A stretch of 64,000 nt of DNA from Marinomonas sp. TW1 (GCF_001625355.1 NZ_JSEE01000008.1:124001-188000), one strand, 5' to 3'. Positions 43,074 through 52,591 are shown, counted from the first letter of the stretch. A program made the numbers and translations. The notes: generated by a model not told the origin, from the letters alone.

Positions 43074-43177
43074 TGCAAAATTCTTGTAATTTAAATCCGA
43101 ATTCCTACACCTTAAACGCAAACTTGCTGCCCATTTAGCTAAATAACTCTCTCGCCAAGTAAAGCCTCTGTCAGGAA
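43074..43177 (+). promoter_or_regulatory. Conserved 5' leader of the barrel-only gene, copy 2
   Basis: TGCAAAATTCTTGTAAT (43074-43090) and AAGTAAAGCCTCTGTCA (43157-43173) mirror the blocks at 41534 and 41617 with the same 83-bp spacing. The first block lies 245 bp before the ATG. The 394-bp gap 42925-43318 otherwise holds the terminator at 42981-43007 and AT-rich sequence. Confidence 0.55.
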
Positions 43178-43318
43178 TACATAAATAGAGTTCAACCCTT
43201 TGTTTTTATTAGTTTTTCGCTCTCTTTATTTCTCGTTCAATGGGCGTAACCTAAAGTCTGAAGCGGAACGCAGCGCATCCATCTGTGTTCCTAAATTCAG
43301 TGCATTAGGAGAATTAAC

Positions 43319-43870
43319 ATGGCGATTTCATTTACTAAGCGTACTCTTTTCAGCGGAGTCCTAATGGCTTCTACTTTAACCACGATGGCTTATGCCGAGC
43401 CGAGTAAACCCGGCTTCACCTTGACCCCAAGTATTGGCTTCTACAATACAGATAACGATCGTGATGCAGGCAATGATCATGCTTACGCTCTTGGCCTTGG
43501 TTACCAATTTAATAGTCCATTAGCAATCGAAGCCACTTACCTGCACTCTGATGCAAGAAAACGTGGCCGTGATCACGACTTGGATCAATATCGAGTCGAC
43601 GGTCTTTATAGCTTGCCTAAATTCACTCAAGTGGACTTAACGCCTTACTTAGCGGCTGGGGTAGGTTTAACGGATGTGGATGGCACAGATGCCAGCACTA
43701 ACTTGTTGATCAATGCCGGTGGTGGTGTGAAATACGCGCTAAACCAAGATGTTAGCCTACGCGCCGACTTTCGTTTGGTAAAAGACATTGAAGACAATTA
43801 CTTAGACAATGTGGCGTCCATTGGTGTGCAATACGCCTTTGGTGAACCCGCGTTGCAGTACAGTAACTAA
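43319..43870 (+). CDS. OmpA-like barrel protein lacking the C-terminal domain
   Basis: A 183-residue predicted outer-membrane barrel. The signal peptide ends near AYA-EP. It aligns along its length with the barrel half of the preceding gene: GFTLTPSIGFYNTDNDRD, ALGLGYQFNSPLAIEATYLHSD, LDQYRVDGLYSLPK, LTPYLAAGVGLTD and SLRADFRLVKDIEDN. No linker or peptidoglycan-binding domain is present, and the frame ends shortly after the last predicted strand, so it is not a frameshift of a longer gene. AGGAG precedes the ATG. The pair appears to be an old tandem duplication with loss (or gain) of the C-terminal domain. Confidence 0.88.
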   Translation: MAISFTKRTLFSGVLMASTLTTMAYAEPSKPGFTLTPSIGFYNTDNDRDAGNDHAYALGLGYQFNSPLAIEATYLHSDARKRGRDHDLDQYRVDGLYSLPKFTQVDLTPYLAAGVGLTDVDGTDASTNLLINAGGGVKYALNQDVSLRADFRLVKDIEDNYLDNVASIGVQYAFGEPALQYSN

Positions 43871-43887
43871 ACCTAAATGGACACAAC

Positions 43888-43913
43888 AACGCCCAGCCAT
43901 GCTGGGCGTTTTT
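43888..43913. terminator. Terminator between convergent genes
   Basis: A perfect ten-pair stem (AACGCCCAGC and GCTGGGCGTT, loop CAT) followed by further T residues on the plus strand, 18 bp after the barrel gene stop and 26 bp from the convergent flavoprotein stop. Confidence 0.88.
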
Positions 43914-43938
43914 CTAGGATGCAATGCTGGTAGGACTA

Positions 43939-45165
43939 TCAGCGCCTTGTTGTCAACCAACGGCACACACCTTGTCCAGCGAGGCGTCCTGTTGCAAAGC
44001 AGGCCGTTAGCAGATAACCACCCGTTGGTGCTTCCCAATCCAGCATTTCACCTGCGCAAAACACACCTTCCATCTGACATAACATCAAGTCGTCGTCGAG
44101 ACTGGCTTCGCACACGCCACCGGCACTGGAGATCACTTCAGCAATGGGTTTGGTCTGATAAAAAGAAACCGGTAGATGTTTAATGGCATGCGCTAACGCC
44201 TTGGGCGAAGATAACGCCTGTTTAGCAAACAACTCATGCAATAAAGCTACTTTAACACCACTTAAGCCTACGCAGCGTTTCAGGTACTTACTAAAAGATT
44301 CTTTGGCTTTTCGAGAGGACAACTTGGCCACCAGCTGCTGCTCACTGATGTCAGCCAGTAAATCGATGGACAAACTGGCTTCTCCTTGCGCCTCAATGTC
44401 ATCGCGCAGGTACTTTGAAAAAGCGTAAATTAAGCTGCCTTCCATGCCATCTTGGGTGACGATGCACTCACCTTTTTTGCTGACTGTCTGACCGTTGGCT
44501 AGGGTCATGGAAAAAGCCACGCCTTTTAATGGACTGCCAGCAAATTTGCTACGCAAATGCTCACTCCAATGACTATAAAAACCACAGTTGGCACTGCGCA
44601 AAGGCGATAAGGTAATCTCCTGTTCAGCGAGTACAGATTGCCAAGCACCGTCTGAACCGAGTTTTGGCCAACTGGCGCCCCCCATCGCTAAAACAATCGC
44701 ATCCGCATCAGCGATGACCGTCTCACCTTGGTGATCAAACGTCGCTCGACCCGAACTTAGCGATACCATTTTGTGGCGCATATGAAATACCACACCCGCT
44801 TCACGCAGGCGCGACAACCATTGTCGAAGTAAAGGCGCGGCTTTCATATCCGTTGGGAAGACGCGGCCGGAACTGCCTATAAAGGTGTCGACTCCTAGGC
44901 CATGAATCCAGTCACATAAGGCTTGGTTATCAAATTGTCGTACCGCACTGGATAACCATTCAGCTTTGTCGTAGTAACGTTGAATAAAGTCGTCATAGGC
45001 TTCTGAATGGGTAATGTTCATCCCCCCCACACCCGCCAATAAAAATTTCCGACAGGCACTGGGTTTGGCATCGTATACATGAACCTGATGACCGGCCGCC
45101 GCCATTGTTTCTGCCGCCATTAATCCGGCTGGACCGGCGCCAATCACCATGACATTTTTCTTCAT
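43939..45165 (-). CDS. HI0933-like/TIGR03862-type flavoprotein
   Basis: A 408-residue FAD-binding oxidoreductase of the HI0933/BaiN superfamily, most like the TIGR03862 group. The FAD motif is VIGAGPAGLMAAETMAAAG at the N-terminus. SACRKFLLAGVGGMNITHSE near residue 37 and SSGRVFPTDMKAAPLLRQWL near 98 are group features. AIVLAMGGASWPKLGSDGAW lies near 155, and the C-terminal FAD segment VFCAGEMLDWEAPTGGYLLTACF near 375. The substrate and electron partner are unknown for this group. It is a single gene. Confidence 0.88.
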   Translation of the reverse strand: MKKNVMVIGAGPAGLMAAETMAAAGHQVHVYDAKPSACRKFLLAGVGGMNITHSEAYDDFIQRYYDKAEWLSSAVRQFDNQALCDWIHGLGVDTFIGSSGRVFPTDMKAAPLLRQWLSRLREAGVVFHMRHKMVSLSSGRATFDHQGETVIADADAIVLAMGGASWPKLGSDGAWQSVLAEQEITLSPLRSANCGFYSHWSEHLRSKFAGSPLKGVAFSMTLANGQTVSKKGECIVTQDGMEGSLIYAFSKYLRDDIEAQGEASLSIDLLADISEQQLVAKLSSRKAKESFSKYLKRCVGLSGVKVALLHELFAKQALSSPKALAHAIKHLPVSFYQTKPIAEVISSAGGVCEASLDDDLMLCQMEGVFCAGEMLDWEAPTGGYLLTACFATGRLAGQGVCRWLTTRR

Positions 45166-45242
45166 GACTACCCACTCAATTCAAAAAGAAAAGCATGATA
45201 ATGAAATTCCCCCAGATCACCAAGAGATCAAGCATAATCACC

Positions 45243-45851
45243 TTACTCAGAGGTCCCTTTCTGACTTTGTACACCTGCGGTTAATGTCAATCGCATGGCT
45301 TCCTCTACTCCGATATCAAGCTCTGTTAATCGGTCACGAGCGATATACAAGGTAATGCCACCAATTTGGTAACTCAGCGGCACATACACGCCCACTAACC
45401 CTTGATCAGGAAACAGTTTTTTTCCAGTTTGTTCACCGGTCACAAAACCAATCACCTGTGCGCCATTCCACTCCAAGGACACCACGCTTTTCATGTCCTT
45501 TTTTTCAGACAAATTGAAGACCATCATCATGTCTTTAAAGGCACCATAAATGGACTTCACTAAAGGAATACGCTCCAACAGGTTATGGCTGAGTTTCACC
45601 AGATAGCGAATGCCGTATAGATTTACCAGCAAACCCACCAATACCAAGGTCGCCAAACTCATTGTTAAGCCAACACCTGGAAAGTAGTAATCCTCTGGGA
45701 TAAACAGCAAGATCAGCGGTTTCGCCAACGCCTCGCCAGTCGACAGTAACCAATAGATAAGGTAAAGCGTTAAGCCGATCGGCAATACAGCCACCAAGCC
45801 TTTTAACAACAAAGACACCAATTTATTCATAGTCAAATTATCCAATTCCAT
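45243..45851 (-). CDS. DUF502 family membrane protein
   Basis: A 202-residue inner-membrane protein with two helices (about 15-35 and 58-80) and a soluble C-terminal half. LLKGLVAVLPIGLTLYLIYWLL and the HNLLERIPLVKSIYGAFKDMM segment near residue 90 identify DUF502. The GVYVPLSYQIGGITLYI region near 145 corresponds to the family's VFVPTTPNPTSG block. The ATG at 45830 would better match typical family N-termini, but neither start has a well-spaced ribosome binding site. Its function is unknown. Confidence 0.85.
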   Translation of the reverse strand: MELDNLTMNKLVSLLLKGLVAVLPIGLTLYLIYWLLSTGEALAKPLILLFIPEDYYFPGVGLTMSLATLVLVGLLVNLYGIRYLVKLSHNLLERIPLVKSIYGAFKDMMMVFNLSEKKDMKSVVSLEWNGAQVIGFVTGEQTGKKLFPDQGLVGVYVPLSYQIGGITLYIARDRLTELDIGVEEAMRLTLTAGVQSQKGTSE

Positions 45852-45968
45852 CGCCTCATAGTATGAAGCACAGCAAGTCTGATCTTGCCTCTTAGTGTGT
45901 GGACAAATTCCTCAAAAGCAAGCGATACGAGGAATTTAATTCGTTTCACAGTGCACCGAAAAGGCCTA

Positions 45969-45988
45969 TATTCATCAAGTGATGAATA
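45969..45988. promoter_or_regulatory. Perfect palindrome before the TetR gene, operator candidate
   Basis: TATTCATCA-AG-TGATGAATA is a perfect 9-2-9 inverted repeat ending 16 bp before the TetR-family ATG. Size and position are typical of a TetR-family operator, so autorepression of the whole export operon is likely. Confidence 0.72.
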
Positions 45989-46004
45989 ACAACAGGGACT
46001 TTTC

Positions 46005-46649
46005 ATGACCAGTAAGATAGGCCGCCCAAAAGGGGATCAGCAAGATACACGCCAAGCGCTCATAGACGCTGCACGAGAAAGCTTCAGTCGTTATGGATAC
46101 CGTAAGATTTCCACCCGTCATATCGCCCAACAAGCAGGCGTTGATGCGGCCATGATCCGTTATTACTTTGGCTCTAAAGCCAACCTGTTCGAAGCCATGG
46201 TAAAAGACACCCTGTCTCCCATACTCAATTTGTTTCGTCAGCGCCACCACAATGCAGAAGATTTAACGCCGCTCACCTTGATGCAAACTTATTATCGAAT
46301 GATGTCGGCCAATCCAAGTTTGCCAAGATTGATTCAAGAAATTTTTAATCATCATGATAGTGGCGATGCCTTCAGCATACTGGCCAACATATTTGATGAA
46401 GTCTTGCTGCGTTCACAACACTGGGCGCAACAACTGCGTCAGCAACATAAGGTCAACCCCGCGCTGAACCCTGAGTGGATTCGTCTAAGCCTGTTGAGCC
46501 TGATGATCTTTCCCTTGCTGGCCCCCAAGTACATTCAGCAAGGGCTTGGCATTGAATTGTCCCAAGACTGGCTGTTACAGCTCGCCGAACATAACCATGC
46601 TTTATTACAACATGGATTATTCAACCCACAAGAGGAAGAAGACCAATGA
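46005..46649 (+). CDS. TetR-family regulator of the export operon (CecR-like)
   Basis: A 214-residue repressor. The helix-turn-helix is at about 15-60 (DAARESFSRYGYRKISTRHIAQQAGVDAAMIRYYFGSK region), with a helical ligand domain (about 75-205). The stop overlaps the start of the HlyD-type gene (ATGA), so the regulator is the first cistron of the export operon. The order TetR-HlyD-ATPase-permease resembles E. coli cecR-ybhGFSR. It probably binds the palindrome at 45969-45988. Confidence 0.9.
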   Translation: MTSKIGRPKGDQQDTRQALIDAARESFSRYGYRKISTRHIAQQAGVDAAMIRYYFGSKANLFEAMVKDTLSPILNLFRQRHHNAEDLTPLTLMQTYYRMMSANPSLPRLIQEIFNHHDSGDAFSILANIFDEVLLRSQHWAQQLRQQHKVNPALNPEWIRLSLLSLMIFPLLAPKYIQQGLGIELSQDWLLQLAEHNHALLQHGLFNPQEEEDQ

Positions 46650-47593
46650 AAGTGTGCCGTATTCTTATCTCTCTTGCATTCCTATCTACCCTAAGCGCTT
46701 GCCAGCAAGAAGCGGAACATATCGCCATGGGCACTCTAGAAAGAGACCGCATTTTGTTGTCGGCGACTGCCAACGAAACCATCCGCCAAATTTGGGTCAA
46801 CGAAGGGCAGACGGTGCACTCTGGCGACACCCTAATACAACTCGATGATCGCAAAGCACGAGCCTTGCTCAAACAACGCCAAGCCGAACTAGCCAAAGCT
46901 CAAGCGGCCCTCAACAAACTCTTATCGGGTACGCGTGATGAACAGATTGCCGCCGCACAAGCGGAACGGAATGTGGCACAAGCTGAGAGCAATAATGCAA
47001 CGTTAGCCTATCAAAGAAGCAGCGAGTTGTTTCGTAAAAAAGCCATAGGAAAAGCAGATTTAGACGCAGCAAAGAGTCAGTTAGAAGCCAAACGCGCCGC
47101 CGTGGCAGCTCAACAAGCAAGACTAGACGAGTTACAAAATGGCGCTCAGTCACAAGACATTCAGGCCGCGCAAGCCGACGTCGCCAATGCTTTGGCTGCG
47201 GTCACTTGGCAACAGCAAGTGCTGTTGGACTTAACCATTAAAGCCAATCACGATGGCATTATTGATAGCTTACCCTGGCACGTAGGGGAAACCGTTTCCA
47301 ATGGCACGCAACTGGTCAGTCTGTTATCGAGTGAACGCGTTTATGCTCGCGTTTATTTACCTGCACAGGCACTCAATAAAGTTCAAGTAGGCAGTCAAGT
47401 GAACATCTATGTGGACGGCATAGCCGCTCCTTTAACAGGGCAAATTAGTCATATCCGAGCCACGCCTGCCTTTACGCCTTTTTATGCCCTCAACGAAAGG
47501 GATCGAGATCGCTTGATGTACCTGACCGATGTGCGGCTGAATGATGCGGATCACCTCGCCACAGGCATGAGCTTGGAGGTACGCATTCCATGA
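46646..47593 (+). CDS. HlyD-family periplasmic adaptor lipoprotein (YbhG-like)
   Basis: A 315-residue membrane-fusion protein. The signal ends in a lipobox, LSAC, so it is probably a lipoprotein. A split lipoyl/barrel-sandwich domain (about 33-70 and 185-215; NEGQTVHSGDTLIQLDDRKA) flanks a coiled-coil hairpin (about 72-180) rich in Ala and Gln, including RSSELFRKKAIGKADLD. A beta-barrel domain follows (about 220-310). It would link the ABC-2 exporter to an outer-membrane channel, which is not encoded here. Its stop overlaps the ATPase start. Confidence 0.9.
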   Translation: MKVCRILISLAFLSTLSACQQEAEHIAMGTLERDRILLSATANETIRQIWVNEGQTVHSGDTLIQLDDRKARALLKQRQAELAKAQAALNKLLSGTRDEQIAAAQAERNVAQAESNNATLAYQRSSELFRKKAIGKADLDAAKSQLEAKRAAVAAQQARLDELQNGAQSQDIQAAQADVANALAAVTWQQQVLLDLTIKANHDGIIDSLPWHVGETVSNGTQLVSLLSSERVYARVYLPAQALNKVQVGSQVNIYVDGIAAPLTGQISHIRATPAFTPFYALNERDRDRLMYLTDVRLNDADHLATGMSLEVRIP

Positions 47594-48510
47594 CCCAGCT
47601 CGCTATTGAAGCCAAAGGATTGAGTAAGCAGTTTGGTCAACATATTGCCGTTAATCAACTGGATTTGAGCATTCCCAAAGGCTGTATTTACGGCTTTCTA
47701 GGTCCGAATGGCTGCGGCAAGTCCACTTCAATTCGCTTACTCACAGGCTTATTAGAAGCCTCCAGCGGCGAAGTTCACATTTTAGGGGAATCCTTAAAAG
47801 GCAATGAAGAAAACCTCAAGCGTCGTTTGGGCTATATGACGCAAAGATTCTCTTTATACGACACCCTAAGTGTCAAAGAAAACCTGCAGTTCGTAGCGGC
47901 TATATACGGCTTTACCGGTAAACGCGCTCGACAGCGCATTGATGAATTGCTGGCTCTGTACGATCTCACGGCGCAACACAAACAACATGCAGGCTCTATG
48001 AGTGGCGGGCAAAAACAACGATTAGCCTTAGCTTGTGCCACCTTACACTCTCCTGAACTGCTGTTTCTTGATGAGCCTACGTCAGCGGTCGACCCAGAAA
48101 ATCGTCGTGAATTTTGGGAACGTTTGTTTGACTTAAGTGCCTCAGGTACCAGCATCCTAGTGTCCACCCATTACATGGACGAAGCAGAACGTTGTCATGC
48201 CTTAGCGATTCTCGAGAAAGGCCATAAACGTGCCGATGGCTCACCTCAAGACCTCATGGCCCAACTGCCTGCCAGTGTGATTGAAGTGTCTGGGGACGCA
48301 TTGCGTCCTCTTAAACAACAATTAACCCAACATCCAAGTGTGCTTTCTGCCGCGCAAGTCGGTACTTACTTACGAGTGTTGGTAAAGGACAACCAAGCCG
48401 CGCCATTAGAATTCATGCGGCAACTGTGCCCTCAACATCAGGTCGCCATGACACGCCCAAATCTGGAAGATGTGTTTGTGGTCAGCACAGGAGGCCGCCA
48501 TGTGGGTTAG
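47590..48510 (+). CDS. ABC-2 exporter ATP-binding protein (YbhF-like, single cassette)
   Basis: A 306-residue ATPase with one cassette (about 5-235): Walker A GPNGCGKST, signature MSGGQKQR, Walker B LFLDEPTSAVD and H-loop STHYMDEAERC. A short C-terminal extension follows (about 235-300). E. coli YbhF has two fused cassettes; this is a half-size form and should work as a homodimer. The end overlaps the permease start by 11 bp. Confidence 0.92.
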   Translation: MTQLAIEAKGLSKQFGQHIAVNQLDLSIPKGCIYGFLGPNGCGKSTSIRLLTGLLEASSGEVHILGESLKGNEENLKRRLGYMTQRFSLYDTLSVKENLQFVAAIYGFTGKRARQRIDELLALYDLTAQHKQHAGSMSGGQKQRLALACATLHSPELLFLDEPTSAVDPENRREFWERLFDLSASGTSILVSTHYMDEAERCHALAILEKGHKRADGSPQDLMAQLPASVIEVSGDALRPLKQQLTQHPSVLSAAQVGTYLRVLVKDNQAAPLEFMRQLCPQHQVAMTRPNLEDVFVVSTGGRHVG

Positions 48511-49636
48511 GATTTACGCCGTCTTACGCAAAGAGCTTAAACAACTGTCGCGAGACAAGATGACCTTTGGCATGGTGATTATGATTCCATTGGTACAGTT
48601 GCTGTTATTTGGTTATGCCATTAATACAGACGCCAGACACATTCCAGTAGGTGTGGTAAACCTCAGTCAAAGCAGTGAAAGTCGCGCTTTAATTAGTGAC
48701 TTGGAAGCCAGCCAAAGCATCGATTTTCAACAAGAATACCCAAACATTAACAGCGCACAGCAAGCCATAGTCACCGGCGAAGTCCGCGCGGTTCTTTATC
48801 TACCAAGCGATTTTGTCAGCCGCCTAGTACAACACCCTAATTATTATTCTGGGCAAAAAATCGCGCCTCAGGTGTTTACACGTCCCGTTGGACAATGGTT
48901 GGTGGACGGGTCTGACACTGTGATTACCTCGACCATCAAAGCCCTGCAAAATATGCCCTTACAGTCCGTAGGCAATCGTACCACCGAACAAGCGGTCGCC
49001 AGTTTCGCCGTGGTGCCTTTTTTCAACCCTGAACAGCGTACGGTGGTGAACATAGTACCTGGTCTAGTGGCGGTGATTTTAACCATGACCATGATCCTCT
49101 TTACCTCAACGGCCATCGTCCGAGAAAGAGAACAAGGCAACATGGAGTTTTTGATCAATACCCCCATCCGCTCGATTGAACTCATGGTAGGTAAGATCAT
49201 TCCTTATGTGTTGGTCGGCTTAATCCAAGTGGGTATTATCTTGGGCATAGGGTATTGGGTGTTTTCGGTGCCATTAATGGGTGGACTCACCAGTTTATTA
49301 CTCGCGGCCTTACTCTTTATCTTCGCCAGCCTAACCCTAGGGCTCGTCATCTCAACCCTTGCTAAAACCCAGCTGCAAGCAATGCAAATGACCATTTTTA
49401 TCCTGCTACCATCAATATTATTATCCGGTTTCATGTTTCCTTACGAAGCCATGCCAAACGTGGCCCAATGGATTGCCGAGTGCCTACCCGCCACCCATTT
49501 TATGCGCATGATACGTGCGATTGTGTTGCGTGATGCCATGCTCACTGAATTGTTAAAAGACAGTATTTGGCTAGTTACCTTTATTCTGTGCGGTCTATTA
49601 ATCGCCTCTCTACGTTTTCGCAAAAAGCTGGGCTAA
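48500..49636 (+). CDS. ABC-2 exporter permease (YbhS/YbhR/YhhJ type)
   Basis: A 378-residue permease. ATG at 48500 follows AGGAGG and is preferred to a frame starting 30 bp upstream. TM1 (about 17-37) is followed by a large periplasmic domain (about 40-175), then five helices between about 180 and 370, including IVPGLVAVILTMTMILFTSTAI and LLPSILLSGFMFPYEAMP. VREREQGNMEFLINTPI is the coupling-helix region. Only one permease gene is present, so a homodimer is expected. The substrate is probably a hydrophobic drug or envelope compound. Confidence 0.9.
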   Translation: MWVRIYAVLRKELKQLSRDKMTFGMVIMIPLVQLLLFGYAINTDARHIPVGVVNLSQSSESRALISDLEASQSIDFQQEYPNINSAQQAIVTGEVRAVLYLPSDFVSRLVQHPNYYSGQKIAPQVFTRPVGQWLVDGSDTVITSTIKALQNMPLQSVGNRTTEQAVASFAVVPFFNPEQRTVVNIVPGLVAVILTMTMILFTSTAIVREREQGNMEFLINTPIRSIELMVGKIIPYVLVGLIQVGIILGIGYWVFSVPLMGGLTSLLLAALLFIFASLTLGLVISTLAKTQLQAMQMTIFILLPSILLSGFMFPYEAMPNVAQWIAECLPATHFMRMIRAIVLRDAMLTELLKDSIWLVTFILCGLLIASLRFRKKLG

Positions 49637-49648
49637 CGACAATACGAT

Positions 49649-49659
49649 AGGTGACACCT
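49649..49659. promoter_or_regulatory. Small perfect palindrome upstream of the LysR gene
   Basis: AGGTG-A-CACCT, nested in a wider ACGACA/TGTCGT repeat (49636-49664). It could be a weak terminator for the export operon or part of a LysR binding site; there is no T-run. Evidence is thin. Confidence 0.3.
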
Positions 49660-49726
49660 GTCGTTTCGGCCTTATACTTGCAGCATAATAAATGAAATAT
49701 AAATAGCCGCTGCACAGGAGTCTGCT

Positions 49727-50641
49727 TTGAACTACAAACGCCTCGAAACTTTTGTTTGGGTTGCCACGTTAGGCAGTTTTCGTAAAGCTGCGGAGCGCTT
49801 ACACACGACTCAACCGGCCATTTCGGCTCGCATTTCTGGCTTGGAAGAAGAACTTGGCGTGAAACTGTTTGAACGCGAAGGCGGTTCCAGCCCGATCATT
49901 TTGACGCCAAAAGGCAAAGAATTACTGCCCTATATAGAAAAAATCTTGTTTCAAACGGAACAGCTACGCAAACGCGCCGAGGCTGATACAGCGTATTCTG
50001 GAGTATTACGTTTGGGCGTTTCCGAAACCATAGTCAACACTTGGCTACCCGATTTTTTAGCACGGCTACATAAAAAATCACCCAATTTAAACGTCGAATT
50101 AACCGTGGACATCACCACTGTATTAGCCGCAGGCGTGAAAGACCGAACCTTGGATTTGGGTTTATTAATGGGCCCCATTTCAGAACCCAGCATAGTCAAC
50201 CATGATTTATGCACCTTCGCGCTCTCTTGGGTATGCAGCCCAAAATTGGCCTTACCAGAGCGCTTACTTTATCTCGAAGAACTGACACCTTGGCCAATTA
50301 TCACCTACGCTAAATCCACCAAACCTTATGCGGAAATCGTACAGAAATTTCGCAGTTTAGAAGGCAACCCAGCGCACTTTTATGCATCCACGTCGCTGGC
50401 GGCCATCCGCAGCCTAGCGATTGACGCCGTTGGCATCGCTACTTTGCCCGACATCATGATCAGCAAGGAATTGGAAGACAATGTGCTGCGCAAGATACAC
50501 ACCATATGGACGCCGCATGATCTAAAATTCACCGCTTCATACTCGGATGAGCCTTTCAACCCTCTGGCTGAAATGGCCGTTGATTTGGCAATAGAAGCCG
50601 CGCAAAAATACGAAAACACCTTGCTTGATAAAATTAATTGA
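49727..50641 (+). CDS. LysR-family regulator of the 5-oxoproline operon
   Basis: A 304-residue LysR-type regulator. It starts with TTG, six bases after AGGAG; no better ATG is present. The helix-turn-helix is at about 3-60 ([27 protein letters not shown]). The effector domain (about 90-295) has the usual two lobes. It is transcribed in the same direction as the DUF1445 gene that follows 91 bp later, and probably senses an operon substrate such as 5-oxoproline or D-glutamate. That link is inferred from position only. Confidence 0.9.
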   Translation: MNYKRLETFVWVATLGSFRKAAERLHTTQPAISARISGLEEELGVKLFEREGGSSPIILTPKGKELLPYIEKILFQTEQLRKRAEADTAYSGVLRLGVSETIVNTWLPDFLARLHKKSPNLNVELTVDITTVLAAGVKDRTLDLGLLMGPISEPSIVNHDLCTFALSWVCSPKLALPERLLYLEELTPWPIITYAKSTKPYAEIVQKFRSLEGNPAHFYASTSLAAIRSLAIDAVGIATLPDIMISKELEDNVLRKIHTIWTPHDLKFTASYSDEPFNPLAEMAVDLAIEAAQKYENTLLDKIN

Positions 50642-50732
50642 TCAAATAACCCAAAAAAACACGATTAGACTTTTCATGGCGAGGAACACTACTCTAAGAA
50701 AAACAAAATGTGCAAAAATAAGGAACACTCCT

Positions 50733-51533
50733 ATGACCCCATCGGCTAAGCCACTCGCACAACAAGCTTACGAACTGCGACAAGCCATTCGCCAGCAAGC
50801 GCATACTGGGCCTACCAGTGGCCTCGCTACGGGTACCATGCAGGGTAATATTGTCATTCTACCCGCCGATTGGGCTAACGAATTTTTATTGTACTGTCAG
50901 AAAAACCCTGTTGCTTGCCCTCTGATCGGCGTATCCGAAATAGGGGATTACCACTTACCCGATTTAGGTAAAGACATCGACATGCGACACGATGTGCCTG
51001 AATACTATGTATATCGCGATGGTGTCAAAGTAGAAAGCCGTGCAAACATCGCCGATCTGTGGCGCGATGACTTGGTGGTGTTCGTATTGGGCTGCTCGTT
51101 CTCGTTTGAAAATGCCTTATCGCAAGCGGGTCTAACACCACGCAACATTACCGAAGACGTCAATGTTTCCATGTATGAAACCACGATCCCGACCACGCCT
51201 GCTGGCCGTTTTTTTGGCAATACGGTAGTGACCATGCGTCCTTACACGCCAAAAGACGCGATTCGAGCCATTCAAATCACCACACGTTTTCCAAAAGCTC
51301 ATGGGGCGCCATTGCACTTTGGCACCCCAGAAGACATTGGTATTAAAGACCTTAACCAACCAGATTTCGGTGATCCAGTGTCGGTAAAAGACGGTGAAGT
51401 ACCGGTTTTTTGGGCTTGTGGTGTCACGCCACAAGTCGCTGTACGTAATGCCAAACCACCGTTCTGTATCACCCATGCACCAGGCAAAATGCTGGTCACG
51501 GATTTATTAGATACCGATTTAGCGGTTCTTTAG
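50733..51533 (+). CDS. DUF1445 putative hydro-lyase / D-glutamate cyclase homologue (YcsI family)
   Basis: A 266-residue protein of the DUF1445/YcsI family. ATG at 50733 follows AAGGA; the longer frame overlapping the LysR gene lacks family sequence at its start. Family blocks include [19 protein letters not shown] near residue 25, [30 protein letters not shown] near 113, [16 protein letters not shown] near 145, and [13 protein letters not shown] near 230. Annotated as putative hydro-lyase in databases from memory; the mitochondrial homologue DGLUCY converts D-glutamate to 5-oxo-D-proline. Its place in front of a TRAP transporter and PxpABC fits that chemistry. Confidence 0.88.
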   Translation: MTPSAKPLAQQAYELRQAIRQQAHTGPTSGLATGTMQGNIVILPADWANEFLLYCQKNPVACPLIGVSEIGDYHLPDLGKDIDMRHDVPEYYVYRDGVKVESRANIADLWRDDLVVFVLGCSFSFENALSQAGLTPRNITEDVNVSMYETTIPTTPAGRFFGNTVVTMRPYTPKDAIRAIQITTRFPKAHGAPLHFGTPEDIGIKDLNQPDFGDPVSVKDGEVPVFWACGVTPQVAVRNAKPPFCITHAPGKMLVTDLLDTDLAVL

Positions 51534-51628
51534 TCCGTTTGCTTTACGCGGCCTTCCCTCCCAGGCGAGGCGGCGCTTTATAACAAAATCAAAACAACAC
51601 TAACCCTTCAACGAAAGGATAAGGAACA

Positions 51629-52591
51629 ATGAAAAAACTCACGACCGCTCTGGTTCTGGGCAGTGTACTGTCCACTTCCGCTTACGCCGCTAAATGGCAT
51701 ATGCCAACGCCTTACGGCGACGGCAACCTACCGACGCAAATCGCCTACGGTTTTGCTGAAGAAATCAAAGATAAAACAGGTGGCGACTTAGACATTACCG
51801 TTCATTCTGGAGGCTCTTTAGTACAGCACACTGAAATTCCTCGTGCGGTAAAAACTGGCCAAGTACAGATGGGTGAAGTCTTTATCGGTATTTTGGGCAA
51901 TGAACACCCTGTCTTTAAACACGACAACATCCCTTTCTTGGCCACCTCTTTTGACGATGCCAAAAAACTTTGGGAAGCCGCCAAACCACAAGTTGAGCAA
52001 CAACTGGATAAAAGTGGCATGAAAATGTTGTATGCCGTTGCTTGGCCAGCACAAAGTCTTTACACCAAGATGCCGGTCACTAAGTTAAGCGACCTAGCGG
52101 GCTCGAAAATGCGCGCTTACAGCCCATCCACATCACGTTTGGCTGATTTAATGGGCACTACGCCGACAACCATTCAGGTACCAGACATTCCACAAGCATT
52201 CAGTACAGGCATCATTCAAGCCATGATCACCTCACCTTCTACAGGTGTGGATAGCCAAGCTTGGGACTATGTGAACTACTACACCGACGTCAAAGCATGG
52301 ATTCCGAAGAACATTGTTGTGGTCAATAAACGCGCCTTCCGTCGTCTTGATAAAGACACTCAGAGTGCCATCTTGGAAGCAGCGAAAAACGCCGAAGCCC
52401 TAGGCTGGGAAAAGGTTGCGGAGCGCGCCGCGAGCGACAAAGCAAAATTGGCGGCTAATGGTATGCAAGTAAGCGACCCGTCTCCTGAATTGCTTAACGA
52501 GCTGCAAGCCATTGGTGCCACTATGATAGAGGAATGGAAAGCCGAAGCGCCAAAAGAAGTTGGCGATATCTTAACTCGCTACCAAAACTAA
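51629..52591 (+). CDS. TRAP transporter solute-binding protein (DctP family)
   Basis: A 320-residue periplasmic receptor with a signal peptide ending near AYA-AK. The DctP domain contains TPYGDGNLPTQIAYGFAEEI near residue 28, VHSGGSLVQHTEIPRAVKTGQVQMGE near 58, SKMRAYSPSTSRLADLMG near 155 (the arginine is the likely carboxylate ligand) and MITSPSTGVDSQAWDYVNYY near 198. Its role in the operon suggests 5-oxoproline or a related carboxylate. AAGG precedes the ATG. Two stem-loops separate it from the membrane-subunit genes. Confidence 0.9.
   Translation: MKKLTTALVLGSVLSTSAYAAKWHMPTPYGDGNLPTQIAYGFAEEIKDKTGGDLDITVHSGGSLVQHTEIPRAVKTGQVQMGEVFIGILGNEHPVFKHDNIPFLATSFDDAKKLWEAAKPQVEQQLDKSGMKMLYAVAWPAQSLYTKMPVTKLSDLAGSKMRAYSPSTSRLADLMGTTPTTIQVPDIPQAFSTGIIQAMITSPSTGVDSQAWDYVNYYTDVKAWIPKNIVVVNKRAFRRLDKDTQSAILEAAKNAEALGWEKVAERAASDKAKLAANGMQVSDPSPELLNELQAIGATMIEEWKAEAPKEVGDILTRYQN

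Noticed and set aside
50625-50732. N-terminal extension of the DUF1445 protein overlapping the LysR gene
   Set aside because: No family sequence in the extension and a good AAGGA site lies before the ATG at 50733.
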